Made by a program: the position numbers and the translations under genes. The notes beneath the pieces are model-generated. The model did no database searches, was not told the DNA's origin, and saw only the letters and a program-made list of their open reading frames with translations. Source: Planotetraspora phitsanulokensis (GTDB taxonomy: Bacteria > Actinomycetota > Actinomycetes > Streptosporangiales > Streptosporangiaceae). Taken from it: DNA of 64,000 nt. The DNA is taken from contig NZ_BOOP01000013.1 in the NCBI RefSeq assembly GCF_016863295.1, positions 186,001 through 250,000 of the forward strand, in the 5' to 3' direction. Of this stretch, positions 22,625 through 31,285 are shown in pieces; positions within the stretch are counted from its first letter, which is position 1, and every line of letters starts with the position of its first letter.

Positions 22625-24526
22625 GTGGGGATTCTGGAGACGATTAAGGACCCGCTCGATCTGAAGAAGCTGGCCTCCGGCGATCTGCCGGAGCTCGCCG
22701 CCGAGATCCGGGATCTGCTGATCTCCACCGTCGCCCGCACAGGGGGCCACCTCGGCCCCAACCTCGGCGTGGTGGAGCTGACCATCGCCCTGCACCGCGT
22801 CTTCGACTCGCCGCGGGACCGGATCCTGTTCGACACCGGCCACCAGTCGTACGTGCACAAGATGCTGACCGGCCGCGCGGGCGACTTCGGCACGCTGCGC
22901 CAGGAGGGCGGCCTGTCGGGCTACCCCAGCCAGGCGGAGTCCGAGCACGACGTCATCGAGAACTCGCACGCCTCCACCGCGCTGTCCTACGCCGACGGCC
23001 TGGCCAAGGCGTTCGCCCTCCGCGGCGAGACCGACCGCACCGCGATCGCCGTGATCGGCGACGGCGCGCTGACGGGCGGCATGGCCTGGGAGGCGCTGAA
23101 CAACATCGCGGCGCGCAAGGACCTGCCCCTGATCGTCGTGGTCAACGACAACGGGCGCTCCTACTCCCCGACGATCGGCGGCCTCGCCTCCCACCTGTCG
23201 ACGCTGCGGATGACCCAGCGGTACGAGCAGGCGCTGGAGCTCGTGAAGAACAACCTCGGCCGGGTGCCCGTCGTCGGCGCGCCCCTGTACGAGACTCTGC
23301 ACGGCGTGAAGAAGGGGCTGAAGGACATCTTCGCCCCGCAGGTCATGTTCGAGGACCTGGGACTGAAGTACGTCGGCCCGATCGACGGCCACGACGAGCC
23401 GGCGGTCGAGGCGGCGCTGCGCCGGGCGAGGGCCTACCGCGGGCCCGTCATCGTGCACGTGCTCACGCACAAGGGCCACGGCTACGCGCACGCGGAGAAC
23501 CACGACGAGGACTGCTTCCACAGCCCGGCGCCCTTCGACGTCGAGACGGGCGAGGAGCGGCCGCGGCCGCACAGCTGGACCAACGTGTTCAGCGAGGAGA
23601 TGGTGAAGATCGGCGCGCAGCGGGAGGACGTCGTCGCGATCACCGCGGCCATGCTCCACCCGGTCGGGCTCGCCGCCTTCGCGGACGCCTACCCCCAGCG
23701 GATCTACGACGTGGGCATCGCGGAGCAGCACGCGCTGACCAGCGCCGCCGGTCTCGCCCTCGGCGGCCTGCACCCCGTGGTGGCGATCTACGCGACCTTC
23801 CTCAACCGGGCCTTCGACCAGCTGCTGATGGACGTCGCCCTGCACCGGCTCCCCGTCACGGTCGTGCTCGACCGTGCGGGCGTCACCGGCGACGACGGGC
23901 CTAGCCACAACGGCATGTGGGACCTGTCGATGCTCCAGGTGATCCCCGGCCTGTCCATTGCCGTGCCGCGCGACGCCGTACGGCTGCGCGAGCTGCTCGC
24001 CGAGTCGGTCGGCATCGAGGACGGCCCCTCGGTCGTCCGCTTCCCCAAGGGGGCGCTGCCCCGGGAGATCGAGGCCGTCGGCCACCTCGGCGGGATGGAC
24101 GTGCTGCGGGCGGGCGACCCCGACGTCCTGCTGGTCGCCGTCGGCCCCATGGCCGACATCTGCATGGACGCGGCGACCCTGCTGGACGCCCAGGGGATCT
24201 CCGCCACGGTGGTGGACCCCCGCTGGGCCAAGCCGCTGGACGAGGCCCTGGTGCTCGCGGCGGCGGCGCACAAGCTGGTCGTGGTCGTCGAGGACGGCGG
24301 GCGGTCCGGAGGCGTGGGCGACGCCGTCGCCCGCATGCTGCGCGACGCCGACGTGGACGTGCCGGTGCGGACGTACGGGATCCCCCAGCGCTTCCTCGAC
24401 CACGCCAAGCGCCAGAAGATCCTCACCGAAATCGGTCTCACCGGGCAGGACCTCGCCCGCGAGATCACCGAGGCGGTCGCCAAGCGCTCGCCCGTGCTGG
24501 AACGGCATCCCGCGCGCCAGGTGTAG
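22625..24526 (+). CDS. dxs: 1-deoxy-D-xylulose-5-phosphate synthase
   Basis: A 633-residue thiamine-diphosphate enzyme, first step of the MEP isoprenoid pathway, joining pyruvate and glyceraldehyde 3-phosphate. The N-terminal part shows [32 protein letters not shown] and the ThDP/Mg motif [16 protein letters not shown] with later NDN. The middle domain carries [21 protein letters not shown] with the catalytic Glu. Length is normal. GTG 22625 follows GAAAGGGA. The 263-base gap before it holds a short palindrome near the ROK stop (CGCGGATCCGCG, 22367-22378) and no gene I can support. The gene appears to be transcribed by itself. Confidence 0.96.
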   Translation: MGILETIKDPLDLKKLASGDLPELAAEIRDLLISTVARTGGHLGPNLGVVELTIALHRVFDSPRDRILFDTGHQSYVHKMLTGRAGDFGTLRQEGGLSGYPSQAESEHDVIENSHASTALSYADGLAKAFALRGETDRTAIAVIGDGALTGGMAWEALNNIAARKDLPLIVVVNDNGRSYSPTIGGLASHLSTLRMTQRYEQALELVKNNLGRVPVVGAPLYETLHGVKKGLKDIFAPQVMFEDLGLKYVGPIDGHDEPAVEAALRRARAYRGPVIVHVLTHKGHGYAHAENHDEDCFHSPAPFDVETGEERPRPHSWTNVFSEEMVKIGAQREDVVAITAAMLHPVGLAAFADAYPQRIYDVGIAEQHALTSAAGLALGGLHPVVAIYATFLNRAFDQLLMDVALHRLPVTVVLDRAGVTGDDGPSHNGMWDLSMLQVIPGLSIAVPRDAVRLRELLAESVGIEDGPSVVRFPKGALPREIEAVGHLGGMDVLRAGDPDVLLVAVGPMADICMDAATLLDAQGISATVVDPRWAKPLDEALVLAAAAHKLVVVVEDGGRSGGVGDAVARMLRDADVDVPVRTYGIPQRFLDHAKRQKILTEIGLTGQDLAREITEAVAKRSPVLERHPARQV

Positions 24527-24651
24527 TGATCCCCACGTGATCCGGCGGCCCCGGACCGGTTCGCCGGGACGGGGCCCGCTGACGGTGACCGTGCGTAACC
24601 CCGGCGATTACGGGAAGTCTGCAGGTCATCGGCACGATGAGGAGCCTGCGG

Positions 24652-26127
24652 ATGAGCGTGTTCCGTACCAAGACGGTTGAGCAGTCGATCCGGGACGCCG
24701 AGGGCGGGGAACACCGCCTGAAGCGGAGCCTCAACGCGCTCGATCTGACGGTGTTCGGGATCGGCGTCATCGTCGGCACAGGGATCTTCGTGCTGACCGG
24801 CGTGGCGGCGCGCAACACGGCCGGCCCCGCCGTCGCGTTGTCGTTCGTCGTCGCCGGGATCGCCTGCGGGCTGGCGGCGCTCTGCTACGCCGAGTTCGCG
24901 TCCACCGTCCCCGTCGCGGGTTCGGCCTACACCTTCGCCTACGCGACGATCGGTGAGCTCCCTGCGTGGATCATCGGCTGGGACCTCATGCTCGAGATGG
25001 CCCTCGGCGCCGCCGTCGTCGCATCCGGCTGGTCGGGATACCTCACGTCGCTGCTGAAGAACTTCGGGATCGACCTGCCCGCCTCCCTGGCCGGCGACAC
25101 CGCTGTCGTCAACGTGCCCGCGGCGCTGATCGTGCTGGCACTGACGGCCGTCCTGGTCGCCGGGATCAAGCTCTCGGCGCGCTTCAACGCGACCATGGTG
25201 GCGATCAAGATGGCGGTCGTCCTGCTCGTCATCGTCGCGGGGCTGTTCTACGTGAAGGGCGCCAACTACCAGCCGTTCGTCCCGCCGTCCCACGAGGTCG
25301 ACGGCAGGGGCGGGCTCGCCGCGCCGCTCATCCAGGTGTTGTTCGGCGTGCAGCCCGTGGTCTTCGGCGTCTTCGGGATCTTCACAGGTGCGGCGCTCGT
25401 CTTCTTCGCCTACATCGGATTCGACGTGGTCGCCACGGCGGCGGAGGAGACCCGCCGCCCCCAGCGCGACCTCCCCATCGGCATCATCGTCTCGCTGGCC
25501 GTCTGCACGATCCTCTACGTCGCGGTCTCCCTCGTCGTGGTCGGCATGCAGCACTACTCCTCGCTGAGCGTGTCGGCGCCGCTCGCCGACGCCTTCAGGG
25601 CGGTGGGAGCGCCGTGGCTGGCCACGCTCATCAGCGTCGGCGGCATCGCGGGACTGACCACGGTCGTGATGATCCTCATGCTGGGGCAGAGCCGGGTGCT
25701 GTTCGCGATGTGCCGGGACAACCTGCTGCCGCGGACCCTCGCCCGCGTCCACCCCCGGTTCCGCACGCCGTACCGGATCACGATCGTCATCGGGGTGATG
25801 ACGGCGATCCTCGCGGCGTTCATCCCGCTCGCCGCGATCGCCGAACTGGTCAACATCGGCACGCTGTTCGCGTTCGTCGTGGTCTCGATCGCGGTGATCA
25901 TCCTCAGGCGCACGCGACCTGAGCTGCCCCGGGCCTTCCGTACCCCCTGGGTGCCGGTCGTGCCGGTCATGTCGGTGCTCGCGTGCGTCTACCTGATGCT
26001 GAACCTGCCGGTCGAGACCTGGCTCAGGTTCCTCGTGTGGATGGTGATCGGCGCCGGTGTCTACTTCGGGTACGGCCGGCGCCGCAGCCGGGTGTCGGTC
26101 ACTGAGGAGCCAGTCCTCGAAAACTGA
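24652..26127 (+). CDS. Amino acid permease of the APC superfamily
   Basis: A 491-residue permease with about 12 membrane segments, of the cationic amino acid transporter subtype. The first-helix signature DLTVFGIGVIVGTGIFVLTGVAA and the helix-6 region FFAYIGFDVVATAAEETRRPQRDLP are clear. It imports amino acids by proton symport; the exact substrate is not readable. ATG 24652 is chosen for GAGGAG 7 bases upstream; ATG 24637 is in frame but without a site. Its C-terminal end overlaps the convergent LysE-type gene by 29 bases. Confidence 0.88.
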   Translation: MSVFRTKTVEQSIRDAEGGEHRLKRSLNALDLTVFGIGVIVGTGIFVLTGVAARNTAGPAVALSFVVAGIACGLAALCYAEFASTVPVAGSAYTFAYATIGELPAWIIGWDLMLEMALGAAVVASGWSGYLTSLLKNFGIDLPASLAGDTAVVNVPAALIVLALTAVLVAGIKLSARFNATMVAIKMAVVLLVIVAGLFYVKGANYQPFVPPSHEVDGRGGLAAPLIQVLFGVQPVVFGVFGIFTGAALVFFAYIGFDVVATAAEETRRPQRDLPIGIIVSLAVCTILYVAVSLVVVGMQHYSSLSVSAPLADAFRAVGAPWLATLISVGGIAGLTTVVMILMLGQSRVLFAMCRDNLLPRTLARVHPRFRTPYRITIVIGVMTAILAAFIPLAAIAELVNIGTLFAFVVVSIAVIILRRTRPELPRAFRTPWVPVVPVMSVLACVYLMLNLPVETWLRFLVWMVIGAGVYFGYGRRRSRVSVTEEPVLEN

Positions 26128-26713
26128 GGACGGCGCCCGCGACGGTCAGCAGGAGCCCGCTGCCGCCCAGCAGCAGCCGGTAGCCCCTGAGACCGAGGCG
26201 ATGCCTGCCGGCCCCCACGGCCCAGGCGAGGGCCACCTTGGAGCCGCACAGGACCAGGTAGAAGCCGCCCACGAAGGCCAGGGCCGACGCGGGCGAGTGC
26301 TCCCACGCGGCGTCGAAGGCGGGTGCGCCGACGGCGATCCAGAAGAGCCAGGGATGAGGGTTGAGGAGGTTCACCACGACCGCGTTCAGGACCTGCCGCA
26401 CCGAGGAGGGCTCCGCCTCGCCGGGCCGCGGGGGCTCCGCCGTACGGGATTCGCGGATGGTCGAGACGCCCAGGTAGACGACGTAGAGCCCGCCGACGAC
26501 GGACAACACACGGACGAACGTCCCCGGCATCGCGCCGACGACGGTCAGGGAGAGCACCACGACGGGAAAGTCGGACAGCAGCGGTACGCAGGCCAAGCGC
26601 ACTCCGGACCGGAAGCCGCCGCGCAGGCTGGCGGCGATCACGAGGCTCAGCAGCGCGCCCGGAGTGACTCCGGCGCCCAGCCCGAGGCTGAGCCCCAGCA
26701 GCAACTCCGTCAC
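26099..26713 (-). CDS. LysE/RhtB family amino acid exporter
   Basis: A 204-residue protein with six hydrophobic segments. The family opening LGLSLGLGAGVTPGALLSLVIAASLRGGFRSGV and the central VVVNLLNPHPWLFWIAVGAP are recognisable. LysE-type proteins export basic or other amino acids and prevent harmful accumulation. The GTG start at 26713 is weakly preceded by a purine stretch. It converges on the APC permease with a 29-base overlap, so an importer and an exporter gene lie tail to tail. It starts 67 bases before the stop of the sensor kinase, which is on the same strand and upstream of it. Confidence 0.85.
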   Translation of the reverse strand: MTELLLGLSLGLGAGVTPGALLSLVIAASLRGGFRSGVRLACVPLLSDFPVVVLSLTVVGAMPGTFVRVLSVVGGLYVVYLGVSTIRESRTAEPPRPGEAEPSSVRQVLNAVVVNLLNPHPWLFWIAVGAPAFDAAWEHSPASALAFVGGFYLVLCGSKVALAWAVGAGRHRLGLRGYRLLLGGSGLLLTVAGAVLSFRGLAPQ

Positions 26714-26780
26714 GCGGCGATCCTCCCGATCTGTCCCGGTGAGGTTACCGGGAAGGCCGCCGGCGGGGGAATCGGCGTGA

Positions 26781-28178
26781 TCAGTACTCCGCTAGCGGGA
26801 TCCTCATCACGAACCGGGCGCCGCCCATATCCGAACATCCGGCCGTCAGGGTTCCCTGGTGGGCATGGGCGATGTCGCGGGCGATCGCGAGGCCGAGACC
26901 GCTGCCTCCCTGGTCGCGGCTGCGCGCGGCGTCCAGCCGGACGAACCGTTCGAAAATCCGTTCCCTGTCGGCGTCGGCGATCCCCGTCCCGTCGTCGGAG
27001 ACCACGAGCAGGGCGACGGAGCCCTCGCGGCGCACCTCCACCTGCACGACGTGGGCCGCGTGCCGCTGGGCGTTGTCCAGCAGATTGGTCAACACGCGGC
27101 CCATCTGAATTCGGCAGGCCTTGACGGTTGCCCCGGTCTCGAGCCGAAGCCGCACCGGAAGGCGGTCCGAGCGCCGGGAAGTCTCCTCCTCGACCAATCC
27201 GGACAGGTCGACCGGTTCGCGCTCGGGCGGCGTTCCGGCATCCGTGCCCGCCAGCAGGAGCAGGTCAGTGGTGATCGCCTCGAGCCTGTCCACGGCACTC
27301 AGAGCATCGCGGATCACCAGGGGCGGCTCCGTCTGGCCGGGATGCAGCCGCGCCTCCTCCAGGAGGACGCGCAATCCGGCGAGGGGCGTGCGCAGTTCGT
27401 GCGAGGCGTCGCCGGTGAACCGGCGCTGCCGGGCCAGCGCCTGTCCGGCGCGCTCGTCCGCCTCCGCGAGCCGGACGAGAGTGCTGTTGATCGTCCTGGT
27501 GAGCAGTGCGATCTCCGTCGTCCCGGACGGTTCGGGGAGACGGCGGCCGAGGTTGTCGATGGTGACCGTGGCCAACTGCGTGCTGATGGCCTCGATCGGG
27601 GACAGGAGGCGACCGGCGACCCTCCAGATCGTCCAGGCGGCCGCCAGGATCAGCGCGGCCGCCTCGACGACGATCAGGAGCCGGCGGTTCGCGACGGGGT
27701 CTCCGACCGGCACGTGCCGGGCGGCGTAGACGACGGCGGAGCCCTGGTCAGGACGGACCCTGATGGCCGCGATTAACAGGCACCCGAGACGCCGGCGCGA
27801 ACAGCTGTGGACGGCCTGCTGCGGATGAAGCACCGACGGCCACACGTCGGTCAGCGGCGCGAGCCCGTGAGCGGCGGTCGTGGAGGCGAGTACGCGGTGG
27901 CTCAGGCCGACGACCTGGACCAGGTCCACACCGGGTACCTGCGGTTTCACGGGACTCGTCAGATGGCCGAACTGGATCGCGGACACGGTCAGGATGGCCT
28001 GCCGCTGGACGGCCGCCCATGTGGCCTGAATCTCGGCCTGACGCGCCAGGGCCTCCCTCTGCGCACACGCGGGCACCATGAGGAGCACGATCAACGCAGT
28101 GGCCAGCAGGGCCGTGCGAGAACGGATGGACCGTAGGAACGGTCGCGCGAAAGGGGCGGACAGCGGCGTCTCGCGCAC
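26781..28178 (-). CDS. Sensor histidine kinase (no adjacent response regulator)
   Basis: A 465-residue membrane kinase. TM1 is about residues 22-38 and TM2 about 167-187, enclosing a roughly 125-residue external sensor. HAMP follows, then the H-box FTGDASHELRTPL with His 260, N-box NLLDNAQRHA, G1 SDDGTG (394-399) and G2 GGSGLGL (424-430). GTG 28178 has GAGGAGG 5 bases ahead; the Arg-rich frame upstream is not part of the protein. Two-component kinases normally sit beside their regulator, but none is on either side: upstream is a divergent LAL regulator and downstream is LysE. The partner is unknown. Confidence 0.88.
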   Translation of the reverse strand: MRETPLSAPFARPFLRSIRSRTALLATALIVLLMVPACAQREALARQAEIQATWAAVQRQAILTVSAIQFGHLTSPVKPQVPGVDLVQVVGLSHRVLASTTAAHGLAPLTDVWPSVLHPQQAVHSCSRRRLGCLLIAAIRVRPDQGSAVVYAARHVPVGDPVANRRLLIVVEAAALILAAAWTIWRVAGRLLSPIEAISTQLATVTIDNLGRRLPEPSGTTEIALLTRTINSTLVRLAEADERAGQALARQRRFTGDASHELRTPLAGLRVLLEEARLHPGQTEPPLVIRDALSAVDRLEAITTDLLLLAGTDAGTPPEREPVDLSGLVEEETSRRSDRLPVRLRLETGATVKACRIQMGRVLTNLLDNAQRHAAHVVQVEVRREGSVALLVVSDDGTGIADADRERIFERFVRLDAARSRDQGGSGLGLAIARDIAHAHQGTLTAGCSDMGGARFVMRIPLAEY

Positions 28179-28373
28179 GGAGACCTCCTCGCCTAATGGT
28201 GGCCGCCCGCGCCGAACACTCCTGCGGCCTCGTATGGATGGGGCTCTGCGTATCGTGACCCCGCGTATCGGTCCGCACATCGCATGTATGGGCGATATTG
28301 CATACCGCATACGCATAGGCCACGGCGAGGTCGGCAGCCTGTGCGAAGTCACGCGAGCCGTAAGCTCGGGGTT

Positions 28374-31241
28374 GTGGCGGGCGCTTCTTCGCAGGAACGG
28401 GCGGCCGCGGGCGGGCCGGACTCCGGACGGTCGTCATGGCCGGGCTGGCGTGGCCGTGCGCGGGAGTGGGACCTTGTGGCGAGGGCGTTGCGGGCGGCCC
28501 GAGAAGGCCGGGGCGGCGTGGTGCTGATCGAGGGCCGGGCGGGGATGGGCAAGACCTGCCTGCTCAAGAAGGCCGCTGACGTCGCGGCGTCGGCGAGGTT
28601 CCAGGTCGGCCGGGGCGCCGCGGACGAGCTGGAGCTGGCTCCGCTGGCCCCCCTGAAATCTGCGGTCGAGGAGATTCACGGCGGCCGGTTGGCCGCTGGG
28701 CGCATGAACGCCCCGTCTTCTGCGGACATGCGGCTCATGCTGGTGCGTGAGGTGTGCGAGCCGTTGGAGAGGCTGGTGGCGCGGAGGGCGGCACTGCTCA
28801 CCCTCGACGAGCTGCAGTGGGCCGATCCGCTGACCCTGCTGGCGATCCGGTCGATGGTGCGGGATCTCAGCTCGTACCCGCTCGTGTGGATGTTGGCGCG
28901 CACGACGGACGGCGGTCCCGTCTCCCCTCTGGACCGACTGTATGGCGGCCTGGAGCGGGACGGCGCCGACCGGAGCATGCTCGAGGCGCTGGACGAGCAA
29001 GCGGTGACGGAGGTCGCCACGGACGTCCTGGGCGCCGCGCCCGGGCCCGATGTGCTCGCCTTGGCGGCGCTGGCGGAGGGGAACCCCTTCCTGCTCGTCG
29101 AGACGCTCGGCAAGCTCACCGCGGAGGGCCTGGTCGAGACGGCCGACGGTCACGTGCGACTGACATCGGAACAGCAGCCGTGGGTCCAGACGATCACACG
29201 TAAGCGCATCGACGACCTCTCCCCGGCGACCCGCAACCTGGTGCAGGTGGCCGGGATCCTGGGCCAGGCGATCTCCGTGGGCGATCTGGCCGCGATGCTC
29301 GGCAAACCGACCAGTGAGCTGATCTGGATGCTGGACGAGGCGATGACGGCGGGCATCCTGGTGGCTGGCGTCGACCGGCTGGCCTTCCGGCACGAACTGC
29401 TGCGGCACGCCGTGCTGGAGACACTGGCCTCACCGGTCCGGCTGGCGCTCCACAGGGAGGCGGGGCTGACGCTGCTCGACAGCCGCGGCTCCGCCGTACC
29501 GGCCGCCCCGCATCTCATCAAGAGCGCCCTGCCCGGTGACGCCCGCGCCCTCCTCGGCTTGGACCGTGCGGCGCGCGAAGTGCTCACGACCTCCCCGCAA
29601 ACCGCGCTCGACCTGGCCATGCGGGCGATCGAGATCAGCGATCCCACCGACCCCGGCCGCTTCGACCGGGTCGCGACCGCGGTGGACGCCCTGACGATGA
29701 CCGGGCAGGTGGCGGAGGCGACCCGGCTCGCCCGCGAAACGCTGGGTACGGCTCCGCCCGGTGCCGCCCTGCGCCTGCGATGCGCGCTGGCGTACGCACT
29801 GGTACTGAGCGGCCGGCCCGGCGACGCGGTCGCCGAAGCCGAAGGCGTGCTCGCCCGGCCTGATGTCTCCGACGATCTCAGGGGCTTCGCCGAGTCGGCC
29901 CTCTTCTGGGGACTGATGTCACTGCGCGACTTCTGGAAGGGGCGCGAGCGCGCGGAAGCCGTTCTGGCCGATCGGGAGTACCGCGACGACACCGCGTTGG
30001 TCGGCGCGCACATGCTGCTCGGCCAGTTCGCCATGGTCGACGGGAAGGTCGCCGACTCGTTCCGCCACCTTCAGGAGGCGGTGCGGATCGCGAGCACGGG
30101 CTCGGTCGAGGCCATCGAACGCCCGTTCCCCCGCATGCTGCTGAGCATGAACTACAAGTTCGTGCGGCGACTCGAGGAGGCCGAGCTGTCCATCCAGGCC
30201 CTCGCCGAGGAGATCGAGATGCTTGGGCAGACCGTTCAGGCCGCACAACCCGCGTTCTTCCGCAGCTGCCTGAGGCTGGCCGAAGGCCGGCTCGACGACG
30301 CCGTGGCCGAGGCCGAGACCGGGCTGATGATCGACGAGGAGCTGGGCGCACACGTATTCGATCTCGTGGGACTCTGCGTGCTCGCGATCGTCTTCGTCCG
30401 GCGCGGTGACCTCGACTCGGCCGTCCAGTGCATCGACCGTTACCGCTCCGAGCGCGGCGCGCGGGGAATGATGTACGGCGGTGCGTGGGGGAGATGGGCG
30501 CGGGCAGTGGTCGTGGATGCCACAGGAGATCCAGACCGGGCGCTGGACGTGTTCCGCGTCGCCTACACCGATGCGCGGGAAAGGCGCTGGACGCTTCTCG
30601 TCGAGGCCACCGCGGCCGCCTGGATGACCAGGCTCGCACTGGCTACGGGGGAGCGGCGGTACGCGGAGCACGTCGTCGGCACAGCGGAGGAGCTGGCGCG
30701 GAACAATCCGGGCTTCCCTGTGCTTGCCGCCGCGGCCGCCCATGCTCGGGGTGTGCTTCACAAGGACGCCGCCGCCCTGGCCGTCGCCGTCACCGATCAT
30801 CCGGACCCGTGGGGCCGGGCCTCGGCCGCCGAAGATCTCGGTGTCCTCCTACTCGAGGACACCGGCCGATCAGGTGATCGGACCGCCGTCGGCAGCTTCG
30901 AAGAGGCGCTCGACGGCTACGAGAGGATCGGAGCGCTACGTGACGTGGCCCGGGTCAGGGCTCGGCTGCGGAAGCTGGGCGTCCGCCATCGGCACTGGGC
31001 TCGTACCGAGCGCCCGGCCACCGGCTGGGCCAGCCTGACCGACACCGAACGGGCCGTCGCCGCTCTGGTCGCCAAAGGGTTGACCAACCGACATGCGGCC
31101 GCGCAGATGTTCCTCTCGCCCCACACGGTGTCCACTCACCTCCGCCATGTCTTCAGCAAGCTCGGCATCGCGTCCAGAGTCGAACTCGCCCGGCTCGCCG
31201 AGCGGCATCTGGCCGACTCGGAGGAGGACGACCGCACCTAG
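28374..31241 (+). CDS. LAL-type (large ATP-binding) LuxR family regulator
   Basis: A protein of about 955 residues from GTG 28374; an upstream in-frame ATG at 28284 gives a basic leader that does not look native. The N-terminal AAA-type ATPase has Walker A EGRAGMGKTCL (about 53-63) and Walker B LLTLDELQWAD. A long helical TPR-like middle follows. The C-terminal LuxR helix-turn-helix reads LTDTERAVAALVAKGLTN and SPHTVSTHLRHVFSKLGIASRVELARL. LAL proteins activate catabolic or antibiotic clusters after inducer and ATP binding. No cluster is next to it: the divergent neighbour is a sensor kinase and the downstream genes are beta-oxidation genes on the other strand. Confidence 0.9.
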   Translation: MAGASSQERAAAGGPDSGRSSWPGWRGRAREWDLVARALRAAREGRGGVVLIEGRAGMGKTCLLKKAADVAASARFQVGRGAADELELAPLAPLKSAVEEIHGGRLAAGRMNAPSSADMRLMLVREVCEPLERLVARRAALLTLDELQWADPLTLLAIRSMVRDLSSYPLVWMLARTTDGGPVSPLDRLYGGLERDGADRSMLEALDEQAVTEVATDVLGAAPGPDVLALAALAEGNPFLLVETLGKLTAEGLVETADGHVRLTSEQQPWVQTITRKRIDDLSPATRNLVQVAGILGQAISVGDLAAMLGKPTSELIWMLDEAMTAGILVAGVDRLAFRHELLRHAVLETLASPVRLALHREAGLTLLDSRGSAVPAAPHLIKSALPGDARALLGLDRAAREVLTTSPQTALDLAMRAIEISDPTDPGRFDRVATAVDALTMTGQVAEATRLARETLGTAPPGAALRLRCALAYALVLSGRPGDAVAEAEGVLARPDVSDDLRGFAESALFWGLMSLRDFWKGRERAEAVLADREYRDDTALVGAHMLLGQFAMVDGKVADSFRHLQEAVRIASTGSVEAIERPFPRMLLSMNYKFVRRLEEAELSIQALAEEIEMLGQTVQAAQPAFFRSCLRLAEGRLDDAVAEAETGLMIDEELGAHVFDLVGLCVLAIVFVRRGDLDSAVQCIDRYRSERGARGMMYGGAWGRWARAVVVDATGDPDRALDVFRVAYTDARERRWTLLVEATAAAWMTRLALATGERRYAEHVVGTAEELARNNPGFPVLAAAAAHARGVLHKDAAALAVAVTDHPDPWGRASAAEDLGVLLLEDTGRSGDRTAVGSFEEALDGYERIGALRDVARVRARLRKLGVRHRHWARTERPATGWASLTDTERAVAALVAKGLTNRHAAAQMFLSPHTVSTHLRHVFSKLGIASRVELARLAERHLADSEEDDRT

Positions 31242-31266
31242 TGCCGCGGCCGATGAGCCGCGGCAC
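31241..31266. terminator. Bidirectional terminator between LAL regulator and beta-oxidation genes
   Basis: GTGCCGCGGC and GCCGCGGCAC form a perfect 10-bp stem with a 6-base loop. It starts at the last base of the LAL stop codon and ends 20 bases before the convergent stop at 31286. There is no long U tract, as is usual in this GC range. Confidence 0.65.
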
Positions 31267-31285
31267 CGGGTGAAGGTCCGGCCGG

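Noticed and set aside
22388-24508. 706-codon minus-strand open frame opposite dxs
   Set aside because: Shadow of dxs; repeated Val/His/Asp/Arg composition only.
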